Source: Rhynchopus sp. YZ270_cl-10 (Eukaryota > Euglenozoa > Diplonemea > Diplonemida > Diplonemidae). From it: 64,000 nucleotides of DNA. Both the position numbers and the translations under genes were made by a program. This document shows positions 41,594-52,064 of the stretch, piece after piece. The stretch is taken from the NCBI GenBank assembly GCA_964035575.1, contig OZ037867.1:1479921-1543920 (forward strand), written 5' to 3'. Position 1 is the stretch's first letter. The number at the start of each line of letters is the position of its first letter. Below the pieces are notes generated by a model, which was not told the origin of the DNA, did no database searches, and saw only the letters and a list, made by a program, of their open reading frames with translations.

Positions 41594-41675
41594 TGACAGG
41601 AGTGGGGTTTGAACCCACGCCTCCGAAGAGAAAGGAACTTGAGTCCTCCGCCTTAGACCTCTCGGCCATCCTGCC
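41594..41675 (-). tRNA. tRNA-Leu(CAA)
   Basis: Minus strand; type II with variable arm, stem GAGGA/TCCTT, loop CTCAAGT, T arm GTGGGTTCAAACCCCAC, acceptor GGCAGGA with TCCTGTC. Confidence 0.94.
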
Positions 41676-41777
41676 TTGCCAACAGATTTATATTAGAAAT
41701 GAAATGAGAACGATGAGAAAGGACAACCAAAACGGAGCAAAAGGAAAAACAGAAGAAAACACAACACATAAAAAGAA

Positions 41778-41849
41778 TTCCCCGGCCGGGAATTGAACCC
41801 GGGTCTTCCGCGTGACAGGCGGAAATACTGACCTCTATACTACCGAGGA
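41778..41849 (-). tRNA. tRNA-Asp(GTC), copy 2
   Basis: Minus strand; the body appears identical to copy 1 at 35513, with loop CTGTCAC. The flanks differ. Confidence 0.96.
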
Positions 41850-41937
41850 TACAATGAAGCCTGTTTTTAAAAAGAATGCGTCCAGAGAAAGTCTTCAATC
41901 GCACCGGATCTGAAAAATAAAAAACAAAGAAAAGAAT

Positions 41938-42010
41938 TACCCCATGTGGGACTCGAACCCACAACCTTTGGATTAGAAGTCCAACGCGCTATCCATTGCG
42001 CCAATGGGGC
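41938..42010 (-). tRNA. tRNA-Arg(TCT)
   Basis: Minus strand; stem TTGGA/TCCAA, loop CTTCTAA, T arm GTGGGTTCGAGTCCCAC, acceptor GCCCCAT with ATGGGGT. Confidence 0.96.
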
Positions 42011-42102
42011 TTGTTTCATATTCTTTTCTCGTTTTAAGGAAGTGTCCCTTCATGGTCAACAACACCTGTAAAAAATTGTGAAGGAAATTCAAAAATGAAA
42101 AG

Positions 42103-42175
42103 TACAACTAGCTGGGATTGAACCAGCGATCTTCCGCGTGTAAGGCGGACGTCCTAACCACTAGACGATAGCTGC
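42103..42175 (-). tRNA. tRNA-Val(TAC)
   Basis: Minus strand; stem TCCGC/GCGGA, loop CTTACAC, T arm GCTGGTTCAATCCCAGC, acceptor GCAGCTA with TAGTTGT (two G-T pairs). Confidence 0.93.
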
Positions 42176-42276
42176 CCAAACTTAGTGAGATGTTGGCAAG
42201 GGTCTGACCAACTTTTTTTTGGTGTTCAAAAAATTTTTTTCAAGTCAAAAAAATGGGTTCACTGAAAAAGGTTTTC

Positions 42277-42349
42277 TAGCAGAGATAGGTTTCGATCCTA
42301 TGACCTGTGGGTTATGAGCCCACCGCGCTGACCACTGCGCCACTCTGCT
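42277..42349 (-). tRNA. Initiator tRNA-Met(CAT)
   Basis: Minus strand; starts AGCAGAG (A1-T72), has three G-C pairs in the anticodon stem (GTGGG/CCCAC) around loop CTCATAA, and a T loop beginning with A (GGATCGAAACC). These are initiator features. No elongator Met gene is visible here. Confidence 0.95.
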
Positions 42350-42399
42350 TCTAATTACTTCCAACGATGTTTTCTACATGCCCAGCTTAAAAAAGGCTA

Positions 42400-42470
42400 T
42401 GCGACCGCCGGGAATCGAACCCGGGTCGAACCCTTGGGAGGGGTCCATCATGCCACTAGACCACGGTCGC
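42400..42470 (-). tRNA. tRNA-Gly(CCC)
   Basis: Minus strand; stem GACCC/GGGTT, loop CTCCCAA, T arm CCGGGTTCGATTCCCGG, acceptor GCGACCG with CGGTCGC. The edge of the large inverted repeat lies inside this gene, at about 42446. Confidence 0.93.
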
Positions 42471-42496
42471 CTTATCAAGGGATAAAAGGGCTCGAC

Positions 42497-42569
42497 GCTC
42501 TCGTGGCCTAGTGGTTAAGGCACAGGTCTTATGAGCCTGGGATCGCGGGTTCAAACCCCGCCGGGAGCA
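42497..42569 (+). tRNA. tRNA-Ile(TAT)
   Basis: Stem CAGGT/GCCTG, loop CTTATGA, T arm GCGGGTTCAAACCCCGC, acceptor GCTCTCG with CGGGAGC. Duplicated at 59903. Confidence 0.94.
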
Positions 42570-42649
42570 AAGCCTTTTTTTGTTCAGTGAATCATGTTCA
42601 TTCCTCCTGCTCGTTTCATGACTCCTCCAGAAGTTGCAAAGGAACAGTA

Positions 42650-42731
42650 GCGGACGTATCCAAGTGGTTACGGAGGTGCACTCGAAATGCATTGGGCTCT
42701 GCCCGCGCAGGTTCAAATCCTGCCGTCCGCG
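42650..42731 (+). tRNA. tRNA-Ser(CGA)
   Basis: Type II; loop CTCGAAA, variable arm GGGCTCTGCCC, T arm GCAGGTTCAAATCCTGC, acceptor GCGGACG with CGTCCGC. The copy in the other arm (59770) has lost its 3' half. Confidence 0.95.
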
Positions 42732-42834
42732 TTATTGTCTTTTTGCTGTGTAGGGGGAACCCTGTACATTCCATACATCTCAAATAGCCCAAATAAATTT
42801 TCACTGGGAGTAAGTGATTAGGGCTGATTAGGGA

Positions 42835-43430
42835 TGTGTGATGCTCCAATTTGCGGTTACGACTTCATAATGGATTCAGGAGCATCCAAACATCCCATTT
42901 TCCCGTTAGTTTCCCATTTTTGACGATCTGGCTATTGCAGAATAGAGGTGAAAATGACATTTTGCTGGGTCATTTTCGCGAACTCGATTAGGGCACTTCT
43001 GATGCTCTAATTTGCGGTTACAACCTCATAATGAATTCAGGAGCATCCGAATGACCCATTATCCCAACGTTTTCACATTTTGGACGATCTTGCTATTGCG
43101 GAGTATCCGGTGGAAAATCGGAAAATTCCATGTGTACCGTGTTTCACTGGGAGTAAGTGATTAGGACATGTGTGATGCTCCAATTTGCGGTTCCGACCTC
43201 ATGATGGCTTCAGGAGCATCCAAATAACCCGTTTTCCCAACGTTTTCGCATTTTTGACCAGTTGGGCTGTTGCGGAATAGCAGGTAAAAACGGTCATTTT
43301 GGCCACCTCAATTAGGGCACTTCTGATGCTCCAATCAAATCGTCCGACCTCATAATGGGTTCGGGAGCACCCAAATAACACATATTCCCAACGTTTTCGC
43401 GTTTTTGATCCTGTGTGAGCAATCCAGAAC
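42835..43430 (-). repeat. Satellite monomers between Ser(CGA) and 5S
   Basis: Four diverged copies of the GATGCTCCAATTTGCGGTT-type monomer, same family as 39650-40320 and 45.25-47.05 kb. The matching region in the other arm is 59060-59700. Confidence 0.85.
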
Positions 43431-43461
43431 AACTTTCTGCTTCAGTAAAAAAAAGTAAAAA

Positions 43462-43580
43462 GGATTCAAGCACCCGGACTTCCCAGCTGGTCACCCACGC
43501 CAGTACTATCCAGGCCTGCTGGTGCTTAACTTCTCAAATCAGGCGGGATGAGGTGTATTCACCAGAGTATGGCCGAATCC
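43462..43580 (-). rRNA. 5S rRNA, copy 1
   Basis: 119 nt on the minus strand, beginning GGATTCGGCCATAC and ending GTGCTTGAATCC followed by a T run. Internal promoter elements typical of 5S (GAAGTTAAGC and TGGATAGTACTGG) are present. Sequence appears identical to the other three full copies. Confidence 0.95.
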
Positions 43581-43664
43581 AATACTGAGTCATGATGGAC
43601 AACATGTGAACAGGTTGTTTGTGACCTAACAACGAACCAGAAATAGGACAGCGAACAAAAAACA

Positions 43665-43737
43665 AGGCACTAGAGGGGATCGAACCCTCGACCTCTCGCT
43701 TACTGGGCGAGCGCTCTAACCACTGAGCTATAGCGCC
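43665..43737 (-). tRNA. tRNA-Thr(AGT), C at position 33
   Basis: Minus strand; stem CTCGC/GCGAG, loop CCAGTAA (anticodon AGT after C33), T arm GAGGGTTCGATCCCCTC, acceptor GGCGCTA with TAGTGCC. Duplicated at 58768. Confidence 0.94.
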
Positions 43738-43858
43738 ATGCTTTCTCTCCATCTTCTTTTCTTTGAAGGGGGTCTTTTGAAATGTACAGAGCACGCATCA
43801 AAAATTTCCTTCATACCTCCGCGATGGTGAAAAAATTTTTAACGAAGGAGCCTAGTAA

Positions 43859-43940
43859 GGCGAGGTGGCCGAGTGGTCTAAGGCGCTACGTTCAGGTCGT
43901 AGTCTCTTCGGGGGCGTGAGTTCAAACCTCACCCTCGTCA
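43859..43940 (+). tRNA. tRNA-Leu(CAG)
   Basis: Type II; stem CTACG/CGTAG, loop TTCAGGT, variable arm CTCTTCGGGGGC, T arm GTGAGTTCAAACCTCAC, acceptor GGCGAGG with CCTCGTC. Confidence 0.94.
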
Positions 43941-44018
43941 CTTTTTCTTCGTTGTGTGATCACTTAAAAGCCTATTTCGGCCCAAAGCTTGTTGTTTTAA
44001 AGAAGCATCATAATTGTG

Positions 44019-44090
44019 GGGCTCTTAGCTCAGTGGAAGAGCGCCCGTTCCGCATACGGGAGGCCGAGAGTTCGAACCTCTCAGGGTCCA
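44019..44090 (+). tRNA. tRNA-Ala(CGC), C at position 33
   Basis: Acceptor GGGCTCT with AGGGTCC including G3-T70; stem CCCGT/ACGGG, loop TCCGCAT (C33, anticodon CGC), T arm GAGAGTTCGAACCTCTC. Confidence 0.94.
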
Positions 44091-44167
44091 CAGTTTTTTT
44101 TTCCCCTGTTTTGTTTCTCCTGTGTAAATTGGTTCTCAGAGCTTTCACACCTTGCTCCCTAAAATGT

Positions 44168-44239
44168 GGCTGTTTAGCTCAGTGGTAGAGCACATCATCC
44201 GTAATGATGGGGTCGTGGGTTCAATCCCCACAGCGGCCT
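44168..44239 (+). tRNA. tRNA-Thr(CGT), C at position 33
   Basis: Stem CATCA/TGATG, loop TCCGTAA (anticodon CGT after C33), T arm GTGGGTTCAATCCCCAC, acceptor GGCTGTT with AGCGGCC. Confidence 0.94.
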
Positions 44240-44344
44240 AGGTTTTTTTCAGAGCTCCCCAAGAATTTCCAACCTAACTTGGGGTTTGTGGGTTTGCGGT
44301 CACTGGTGCACACATGGCCTGTGGACGGGCAGGGACAAAAAAAA

Positions 44345-44676
44345 TTGGGTGCTTGCGTTGTGTGCTGGATCGGGACCACCAGTAAACTGGCAATCCCACA
44401 TCCAGTTCTAATATTTGAAGTGTGAAATAGAACGCAATCGGAAGATTAGTTTACACGAATGTAAGAATAATATCGTCATGGTAATATTCTGTACAGATTG
44501 TACGGGATTTACTATCATATGAGAGTAGTCCGTCGCAGGCCACATCGGGCCCGCAACATGACCGGTCTTCACACAAAATTGTAAAAGAATTTTCCTTGGA
44601 AAAAATGTCTTTTTCAAGTTTTTGTTGTTGCTGAACGAGTTGTTTGGTTTCGAAGTAGCACACTAACTTAGCACCC
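44345..44676 (-). ncRNA. Unidentified Pol III-type RNA X, copy a
   Basis: Minus-strand copy nearly identical to 57824-58155. The proposed 5' end (GGGTGCTAAGTTAGTG) is placed by the 34-bp upstream element, which starts 57 bp before it, as at U6 and SRP RNA. The 3' end AACGCAAGCACCC can pair with the 5' end to close the molecule and is followed by a run of A's on the plus strand (a T terminator). Length about 332 nt. I cannot assign it: it lacks U3 box A and clear RNase P or MRP signatures. Confidence 0.7.
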
Positions 44677-44699
44677 AAACATGCAGCAAACATCGGAAT

Positions 44700-44733
44700 A
44701 CAAGACAGGGTCGTCTTGTTGGAGGTGGGTCAG
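44700..44733 (-). promoter_or_regulatory. 34-bp upstream element of RNA X copy a
   Basis: Starts CTGACCCACCTCCAACAAGA and ends CCCTGTCTTGT on the minus strand. Its first base is 57 bp from the proposed RNA start. Confidence 0.8.
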
Positions 44734-44786
44734 GGTCTGGACATCCTCAAATGTGCACACCTAATACAACAGAAGAAAAGGAAAAA

Positions 44787-44905
44787 GGATTCAAGCACCC
44801 GGACTTCCCAGCTGGTCACCCACGCCAGTACTATCCAGGCCTGCTGGTGCTTAACTTCTCAAATCAGGCGGGATGAGGTGTATTCACCAGAGTATGGCCG
44901 AATCC
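44787..44905 (-). rRNA. 5S rRNA, copy 2
   Basis: 119 nt on the minus strand, same sequence as copy 1, followed on that strand by T5 with scattered C/T. It lies divergent from no other gene; RNA X copy a is immediately downstream, with its upstream element between them. Confidence 0.95.
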
Positions 44906-44958
44906 AATAATAGGTCTGGATAGAAAAGCTGGGAAGACTTATTACCAGTCCGTTTTTA

Positions 44959-45015
44959 CCTGAGAAGTTAGACACCTCCAAGCCTGGATAGTACTGGCGC
45001 GGGTGACCAACTGGA
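44959..45015 (+). pseudogene. 5S rRNA fragment
   Basis: Contains GAGAAGTTAGACACC and AAGCCTGGATAGTACTGGCG, a diverged middle-to-3' part of 5S. The 5' and 3' ends are missing. Confidence 0.8.
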
Positions 45016-45250
45016 TAAATACACCGAAAAATAGATCTAAATTGTCAGACCGGTTCTTAGCTGTGCGCATCCATAAAAAACTAAAAAAATACTTGCGTCA
45101 GAAAATCCTAGTGTGTTGTACCGTGGTCCGATATTCTTTCGGTCCCGGGTTCAACACCTGAGACAGATAATATATTTTGACTTTTTCAGATTTTTCTCAT
45201 TTTTTTGTCTCCTCACTCTTTCTGAGAATCTTCAAAATTGTCAAAAGTGA
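45016..45250. other. Gene-free spacer
   Basis: AT-rich. A short GGTCCCGGGTTCAACACC near 45150 looks like a tRNA B box but no cloverleaf can be drawn. Confidence 0.5.
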
Positions 45251-47060
45251 GAAATTTTTGGGAAAATGGCATATTTAGGGGCTCCTGAATCCATTATGAG
45301 GTCAGATGAATCAATCTGAGCATCACACATATCCTAATAGACAAAATGTCCGTTTATCAAAATACCTGAAAATGCCTCTTTATCCTATCTAAGGATGTCA
45401 GAAACCCTTAAAAGTGCAAAAATCTTGGGAATATAGGGTTTTTGGGCCATTCTGAATCCATTGCGGGGTCGGACGATTTGATTGGAGCATCAGAAGTATC
45501 CTAATCGGTAAAATGTCGCAAAAATATGGGCAAAATGCCTTTATACCCTATCTAAGCAATTAGAATGTGCTCTAAAACGCAAAAATCTTGGGAATATGGG
45601 GTTTTTGGGCACATCTGAGTTCATTGCGGGGTCGTACGATCAGATCTGAGCATCACATAATGTCTAGAATTTTACAGGTGCAACAAACACCTGTATTTTG
45701 GTGTAACATGCATATAACCATATCTGAATACCTTAAATTTGCACGAAAATGCAAAAATCTTGGGAATATGGGTTTTTTGGGCACATCTGAGTCAATTGCG
45801 GGGTCGCACGATCGGATCCGAGCATCACACAATACCTAGAATTTCAACTATGCAATAAACATGTCTATTTTGGGTAAAATGGCTAATAACCACATGTAAG
45901 TAGCTTAAAAATGCTCTAAAATGCAATAATCTTGGGAATATGGGGTTTTTGGGCACATCTGAGTTCATTGCGGGGTCGTACGATCAGATCTGAGCATCAC
46001 ATAATGTCTAGAATTTTACAGGTGCAACAAACACCTGTATTTTGGTGTAACATGCATATAACCATATCTGAATACCTTAAATTTGCACGAAAATGCAAAA
46101 ATCTTGGGAATATGGGTTTTTTGGGCACATATGAGTCAATTGCGGGGTCGCACGATCAGATCCGAGCATCACACAATACCTAGAATTTCAACTATGCAAT
46201 AAACATGTCTATTTTGGGTAAAATGGCTAATAACCACATGTAAGTAGCTTAAAAATGCTCTAAAATGCAATAATCTTGGGAATATGGGGTTTTTGGGCAC
46301 ATTTGAGTTCATTGCGGGGTCGCACGATCAGATCCGAGTATCACACAATGTCTAGAATTTCAAAAAAGCAACAATCACATGTATTTTGGTGTAAAATGCA
46401 TATAACCATATCTGAATGTCTCAAATACGCATGAAAATGAAGAAATCTTGGGTATATAGGGTTTTTGGGCACATCTGAGTCAATTGCGGGGTCGTACGGT
46501 CAGATCCGAGCATCAGACAATGTCTAGAATTTTAGCTATGCAACAAACACCTGTATATTGGGTAAAATGGCTAATAATCATATCTAAATGGCTCATATAT
46601 GCTCAAAAATGCAAAAATCTTGGGAATGTGGGGTTTTTGGACATTTTTGAGTCAATTGCGGGGTCGTACGATCAGATTAGAGCATCACACAATGTCTCAA
46701 ATTTTACAGGTGCAACAAACACCTGTATTTTGGTGTAACATGCAAACAACCATATCTAAATACCTCAAATTTGCACGAAAATGAAGAAATCTTGGGTATA
46801 TAGTGTTTTTGGGCCAATCTGAGTCAATTGCGGGGTCGCACGGTCAATTCCGAGTATCAGGCCCTCTCTACAACTTAGCCGGTGCTCAAACATAGGGGTT
46901 ACAGGCAAATATACCTGTACACAGGCATATGACCTCTGTACGAACCTTCTTTTCACTCGAAAATGCAATTTTCTTGGGTATATGGGGTATTTGAGCACAT
47001 CTGAGTCAATTGCGGGGTCGTACGGTCAGATCCGAGCATCACACACTGTCTAACTGAGAA
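45250..47060 (+). repeat. 172-bp satellite array
   Basis: About ten head-to-tail monomers. The word TCTTGGG recurs at 45586, 45759, 45930, 46102, 46273, 46446, 46619 and 46790, i.e. every 171-173 bp. Each monomer carries GAGTCAATTGCGGGGTCG and GATCCGAGCATCACACAAT. Two successive pairs (from 45588 and from 45932) are nearly identical, giving a 344-bp higher-order dimer. Diverged copies occur in both orientations at 39.7-40.3, 42.8-43.4, 50.9-51.2, 52.1-52.3, 53.6-53.7 and 59.1-59.7 kb. Confidence 0.92.
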
Positions 47061-47076
47061 ATATTTTGAAAAAAGT

Positions 47077-47878
47077 CGATTTTTTGGTGAAAATATTTTT
47101 CACAGAAAATCGAATTTTACTATTAAGATTGGCTTTGGGCATGACCCAGTAAGGTTACTATGGGCCCCATGGGACATATACACCCGAATACCAGGCCGTA
47201 TTTTCAAAAAGTTGATAATCCCAGTATATGGTATGGCCCTGTGGTACGAAATTTTTGGCCGAAAAAATCGACCAAAAAATCGTCATTTTTGGGGGTCACG
47301 GTGACAAAAAGTTGCATTTTTTCACGAAAAATGGTCGGAATGTGACTTGAATGGGCTCTAATGGGTATATTATGCACATAACATACCTAAATTATGTCGA
47401 TATTTCACCGGCGGAGCCGAAAAAATCGATTTTCAGGGTGTGCAAAACTGTAAAAATGACGAAAATCGGAAAAATGACGATTTTTTGGTGAAAATATTTT
47501 TCACAGAAAATCGAATTTTACTATTAAGATTGGCTTTGGGCATGACCCAGTAAGGTTACTATGGGCCCCATGGGACATATACACCCGAATACCAGGCCGT
47601 ATTTTCAAAAAGTTGATAATCCCAGTATATGGTATGGCCCTGTGGTACGAAATTTTTGGCCGAAAAAATCGACCAAAAAATCGTCATTTTTGGGGGTCAC
47701 GGTGACAAAAAGTTGCATTTTTTCACGAAAAATGGTCGGAATGTGACTTGAATGGGCTCTAATGGGTATATTATGCACATAACATACCTAAATTATGTCG
47801 ATATTTCACCGGCGGAGCCGAAAAAATCGATTTTCAGGGTGTGCAAAACTGTAAAAATCACCAAAATCCCAAAAATCA
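47077..47878 (+). repeat. 401-bp tandem duplication
   Basis: Two nearly identical head-to-tail copies; GACCCAGTAAGGTTACTATG is at about 47142 and again 401 bp later. The high identity indicates a recent duplication. No RNA gene seen. Confidence 0.9.
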
Positions 47879-50800
47879 CGATTTTTTTTCAAAAATATTT
47901 TTTTCAAAAAAATCGATTTTAAAATATTGGTTTGGCTTGTGCGGGGACCTGAATCTGGGGCAACATACCCTGTGGGACATACTGGGCCCGATGCAAGGCC
48001 GATTTTTCAAAAATATGGTTGCCCCGGTAGACGGTATGGCCCTGCAGGTCAGTGCATCGGGCCAAAAATCATGAAAAAATCATGATTTTGGGGTCTGGCA
48101 CCCCATGGGCACATATATCTGGGGGTGTGAAATATGCATGGAATCGACCGATTGGGGGTGTTATAGGTCCTGGGGGCCCACATGGGCCATATTTCACGCT
48201 ATTGGGTCACGGGAAAGTGATTTTGACATTTTTTCATCGATTTTAGCTGTGAGAACCCTTCAAAAACACTGATTTTGGGGTGTTTCTGAGACGGTACGCT
48301 ATACCCAGGGTCATATTAGGTATTAGTCCGGTCGACTTTTTGAAAAAACGACCCCGCAATGGACTCAGGGGTGCCAGATAGTGTATATGCACCAGAATGG
48401 ATTCACGGGAAAAGTCAAAATTGGGTGTCAGATACATGCTGCCATAAGTGACGAATTTCAAAAGTTGAGATTTTTCGAAAATCAGGGTTCAGTACACGCT
48501 GTACCCAATCCTGGGGGCCAAAATTTTCAACTTTTTGAAAAAACGGGCGGTATATGGCCCTAAAGTGTCAAAATGAGTTAATTGCGACCTCGGACGGCCT
48601 CCGGAGATGAGTAGAAGTTTATTTACTGAAAAAAAAAGTCAAAACACAGGCAAAATCCCACCTTCCACAGGTACAGTCAAAACTTTTATCCAGATCTCAT
48701 GTTTTTTCAAAAAATTTTAAATTGTTTTTATGACTAACACCTCCGAAATTTTTCCTGATAAGATGGAATATGGTCCTGTAGTAGTATGCAGTGTGTTTGC
48801 AGGCAAAAATTTGCATTTTCTCGCCCCAGACATTTTTTTATACATAAAAGTGCATAAAGGGACCCCTGACCCCAAAATCCGGGTTCCAGCTTTTTGAAGG
48901 GGTCACCCTACAGGCCACCTCAAAAAGTTGGCCCGTAGGGCCAACTTTTTGAAAAAACGGGGTTGCGATGTGTCCTGGGGGCCCGAAGGGCCCCCAGGAC
49001 ACATCGCTGGGAAAAAAATATTAGGTTTTTTGGGGTCTATATAGGGTTGCTGTGGGGGTCACATGGCCGAAAAATGGCCATTTTTGGCCTATTTTTGGCC
49101 ATTTTTTTAAGGTAAAAAATCCACTTTTTTTTTGTACATCCCCTTGCCCCCGGTAAAATTTACCAAACATATGGCCCTGTTGGACATACTGGGCCCATGA
49201 GTCGGTCGCTGGATCACCAAACTAGTTGCCCTATTTGCTAAAATCATGTTTTCAGGGTCAAAAATAGGGTGTTTTTTAGGGTCAAAAATAGGGTGTTTTT
49301 CAGGGGTATGTTAACCACGTATGTGTCTTAGGGACCAAATTTTCCAGGAATGTGAACCAATCGGGTCGCAATGGGTCCAGGGGGCCCGGAGGGCCCCCAT
49401 GCAGGGAAAATTTGCAACAATCCTGGGCAATGCTGGGGGCCGATAGGGTGTGCCTATACACGTGTTTTTACGTGTTTTTGGGCACTTTTCAGGATTTTCG
49501 AAAATTTTTGCAACACCAAAATCAAAAATTTCGGTCTAGGAGGCCCATATCTGGAAAAAATCGATATTCCAATGGCCTCATTGGGACATATTGGGCCCAG
49601 GACCCTATTTTCAGGTCCCAGGAAAAGCCAAAACAATAAAAAAAATAGCTCAGGCGACCCCCAAAAATAGGCGAAAAACAGCCATTTTTAGGGTGTTTTT
49701 TAGGGGTATTTTTACACACACAAATTGTTTACCATAGCACACCCCCAGGCTGCCTCAAAATTTTATCTTTATTTGATTTTTCCAACCCACATAGGGGTAT
49801 TGGAGGCACAACTTTCACCAAGCCTGGGGAATTCGGAACTGCACACACACAACTGAAAAAGGCAAAAATCACCTGTTTTTCAAGGTGTCGCAGGGTAAAT
49901 GTTGTTCCTTAAAAACCAAATTTTTTCTAAAAAATCGGCCCTGCGGGTGAAAAAACGACACTATGGGGGGTATTCCAGGGTGTGGGGGCCCCAAAAATCC
50001 GGTTTAAGACCACGAGAGGGTCCGAATACACACCTGAGAAGGTCCCGGGGAGTAAAAAAATGGCCATTTTTGGGGGGTCAAAATCTCACTTTTTGGGGGG
50101 ATGTTTGTATACCCAGTACCGACCCACTAGCTGGGATGCCCAACTTTTCGCGAATATGGGGGCCCGTAGGGCCCCCGGGGCCCAGGGGGCCCAAAATATC
50201 GTGTTGCAGATGCCAGGAGAACATGTTTCAATATTTTGGATACATTTTTCCATAAGGTCATTTTCAAAAGCACTGATTTTAGGGGTATTGAGCGAGGTAC
50301 CCATACCCATGGGTTATCCTATATATTAGTTTTCACTCGGATGTGAAAAAACGATGTCGCAATGGATTCAGGGGGCCCAAATAGGGTATATGGCCCAGGA
50401 AATTTTCAAAAAGTTGACCCAACCAGGTATACAGGCATACAAGCCGGTAGGTCAACAGATAGGGTGTTTTCCGCACCCAAAATATGGGGTCATGACCATG
50501 TGGGTCAGACCTGAATTGATAAATGTTTCGCACAGGTTTTCGCGAATACCCCCTCTATTCCGAATGCGCTACAAGAGTTTTAAATTTTTGGCTATTTAGA
50601 TTCACTTTTAAAAACAAAATGGGTCTCCAGAACACACATGAGGTTCACATGTACCTCTACAGAAACCTTGGTTTTGGTCGGATTTTGAGGCCAATTTTTG
50701 GGTTCCCACCAATTTCCTAGGGTATACTGGGATATTGCCCGTGTGTCCAAAAGTGATTTTTGGGGCCTTAGGACCCCGGAGAATCCATTTAACGGTCGTT

Positions 50801-51330
50801 TTTGCACCGGAAAGACCTATCTAGTACCCAAAAATCGAATTTTCATATTTTTGAAAAAGTGACCAAAAATCGACTTTTTTTGGTAACATTGTATGGCATA
50901 AATTATTCTACATAATGTGTGATGCTTAAAAACTTACGACCCCATAATGTACTCGGAACTCACCCATGTAATTGTTGAGAAAAAAAAACTTTCCGAAAAA
51001 ATGAAATTTCAACCCGAATATGCACATTTGGGTCATTTTACGGCTATGTAGGTCATTTTGTATGTGTTTTTCGATTATATAGGTGATTAGGATATGTGTG
51101 ATGCTCAGATTAAATCGTAAGACCCCGCAATTGACTCAAATGTGCCCAAAAACCCTATATACCCAAGATTATTAACTTTTCCAGCATATTGGACATCCTT
51201 AGGTATGGTTATAAGCCATGATACGGCTATTGCTGGAAAAATAGCCGTAAATTGTGGTTGGTATTGATTTCAGAAATTATGTGATGCTTAGATCATGCCA
51301 TAGACGCTTTTAATGGATTCATATGAGCTC
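47879..51330. repeat. Gene-free AT-rich region with scattered hairpins and satellite remnants
   Basis: Recurrent phrases such as GGGCCC-rich blocks, CATTTTTGG and TTTTTGAAAAAACG are spread through it, and short satellite-like pieces lie near 50935-51180 (minus orientation). ORFs up to 118 codons exist on both strands but are not conserved. Three or four exact hairpins with triloops are described as a finding. No RNA gene recognised. Confidence 0.55.
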
Positions 51331-51516
51331 ATACTACCCATATACCCCTTCAGAAGCCCCTTTTGACTCTTATGAATATCCTTATATAGGCTTCCACTTG
51401 TGCAGAACCTTCTCAGTGTACAAGATGTTAGGTACAAAAAAACCATCATATTTTTTACACTACTGGCATGCTTCCCAGGACACGTCTGTACTCAGAACGT
51501 TGTAGAGAAAAAAGGC

Positions 51517-51628
51517 AACCAACGATTTCTAAAGCTACAGTTTCTGTACTTCATTGGTATGGAAGCATGAAGATTATATCTTCTCACACAACTTTGTCAA
51601 ACATGGCCAGTCTCGAAAGAGACTGGCC
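51517..51628 (+). ncRNA. Spliced-leader RNA gene 1
   Basis: Exon of 40 nt starting AACCAACGATTT and ending ACAGTTTCTGTACTTCATTG, then donor GTATGG. The intron half has an ACAACTTTGTC-type Sm-like stretch and a 3' hairpin GGCCAGTCTC-GAAA-GAGACTGGCC, perfect in this copy, followed by T6. The RNA donates its exon to mRNAs in trans. Upstream, GCTTCCCAGG lies at 51470-51479, 38 bp before the start, and TGTAGAGAAAAAAGGC directly precedes it. The exon matches the kinetoplastid/diplonemid SL pattern. Confidence 0.95.
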
Positions 51629-51950
51629 TTTTTTACGTTAGCATGATCGTCTTGTGCACAAGAAGCAAACCCAAAAACACACACGATTCACACATGACAT
51701 AACACACAAGTGCTTACTGCACCCCATTTTTATATCGCCTGCAAAACCATATTTGTGACACTTGTTCCCCTTCAGAAGCCACTGTTGACTCTGTCGAATA
51801 TCCTTCTGTAGGATCACACTTAAGGATATTTTTATGTAGAACCTTCACAGTGACCAAGATGTCAGGTACGAAAAAGCAACCGTATTATAGACATTGGCAG
51901 AAGGCTTCCCAGAACAAGTGGGTACCTAGAACATTGTAGAGAAAAAGGGC

Positions 51951-52064
51951 AACCAACGATTTCTAAAGCTACAGTTTCTGTACTTCATTGGTATGGAAGC
52001 ATGAAGATTATATTCTTCACACACAACTTTGTCAAAACATGGCCAGTTTCGAAAGAGACTGGCC
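51951..52064 (+). ncRNA. Spliced-leader RNA gene 2
   Basis: Same 40-nt exon and GTATGG donor as gene 1; the 3' hairpin has one G-T pair (GGCCAGTTTC). Upstream GCTTCCCAGA at 51904-51913 ends 38 bp before the start. Confidence 0.95.

Larger units (their letters stand above)
42446..44909 (+). repeat. Left arm of a 2.4-kb inverted repeat of RNA genes
   Basis: The arm is the reverse complement of 57588-60027. It carries part of Gly(CCC), Ile(TAT), Ser(CGA), satellite copies, 5S, Thr(AGT), Leu(CAG), Ala(CGC), Thr(CGT), RNA X and a second 5S. One edge lies within Gly(CCC), the other just after a 5S gene. Gene content is intact in this arm; the right arm shows a truncated Gly and a deleted Ser gene, so this arm is probably the source. 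Confidence 0.9.

Noticed and set aside
45116-45170. Additional tRNA gene
   Set aside because: Only a B-box-like GGTCCCGGGTTCAACACC; no D arm or acceptor pairing.
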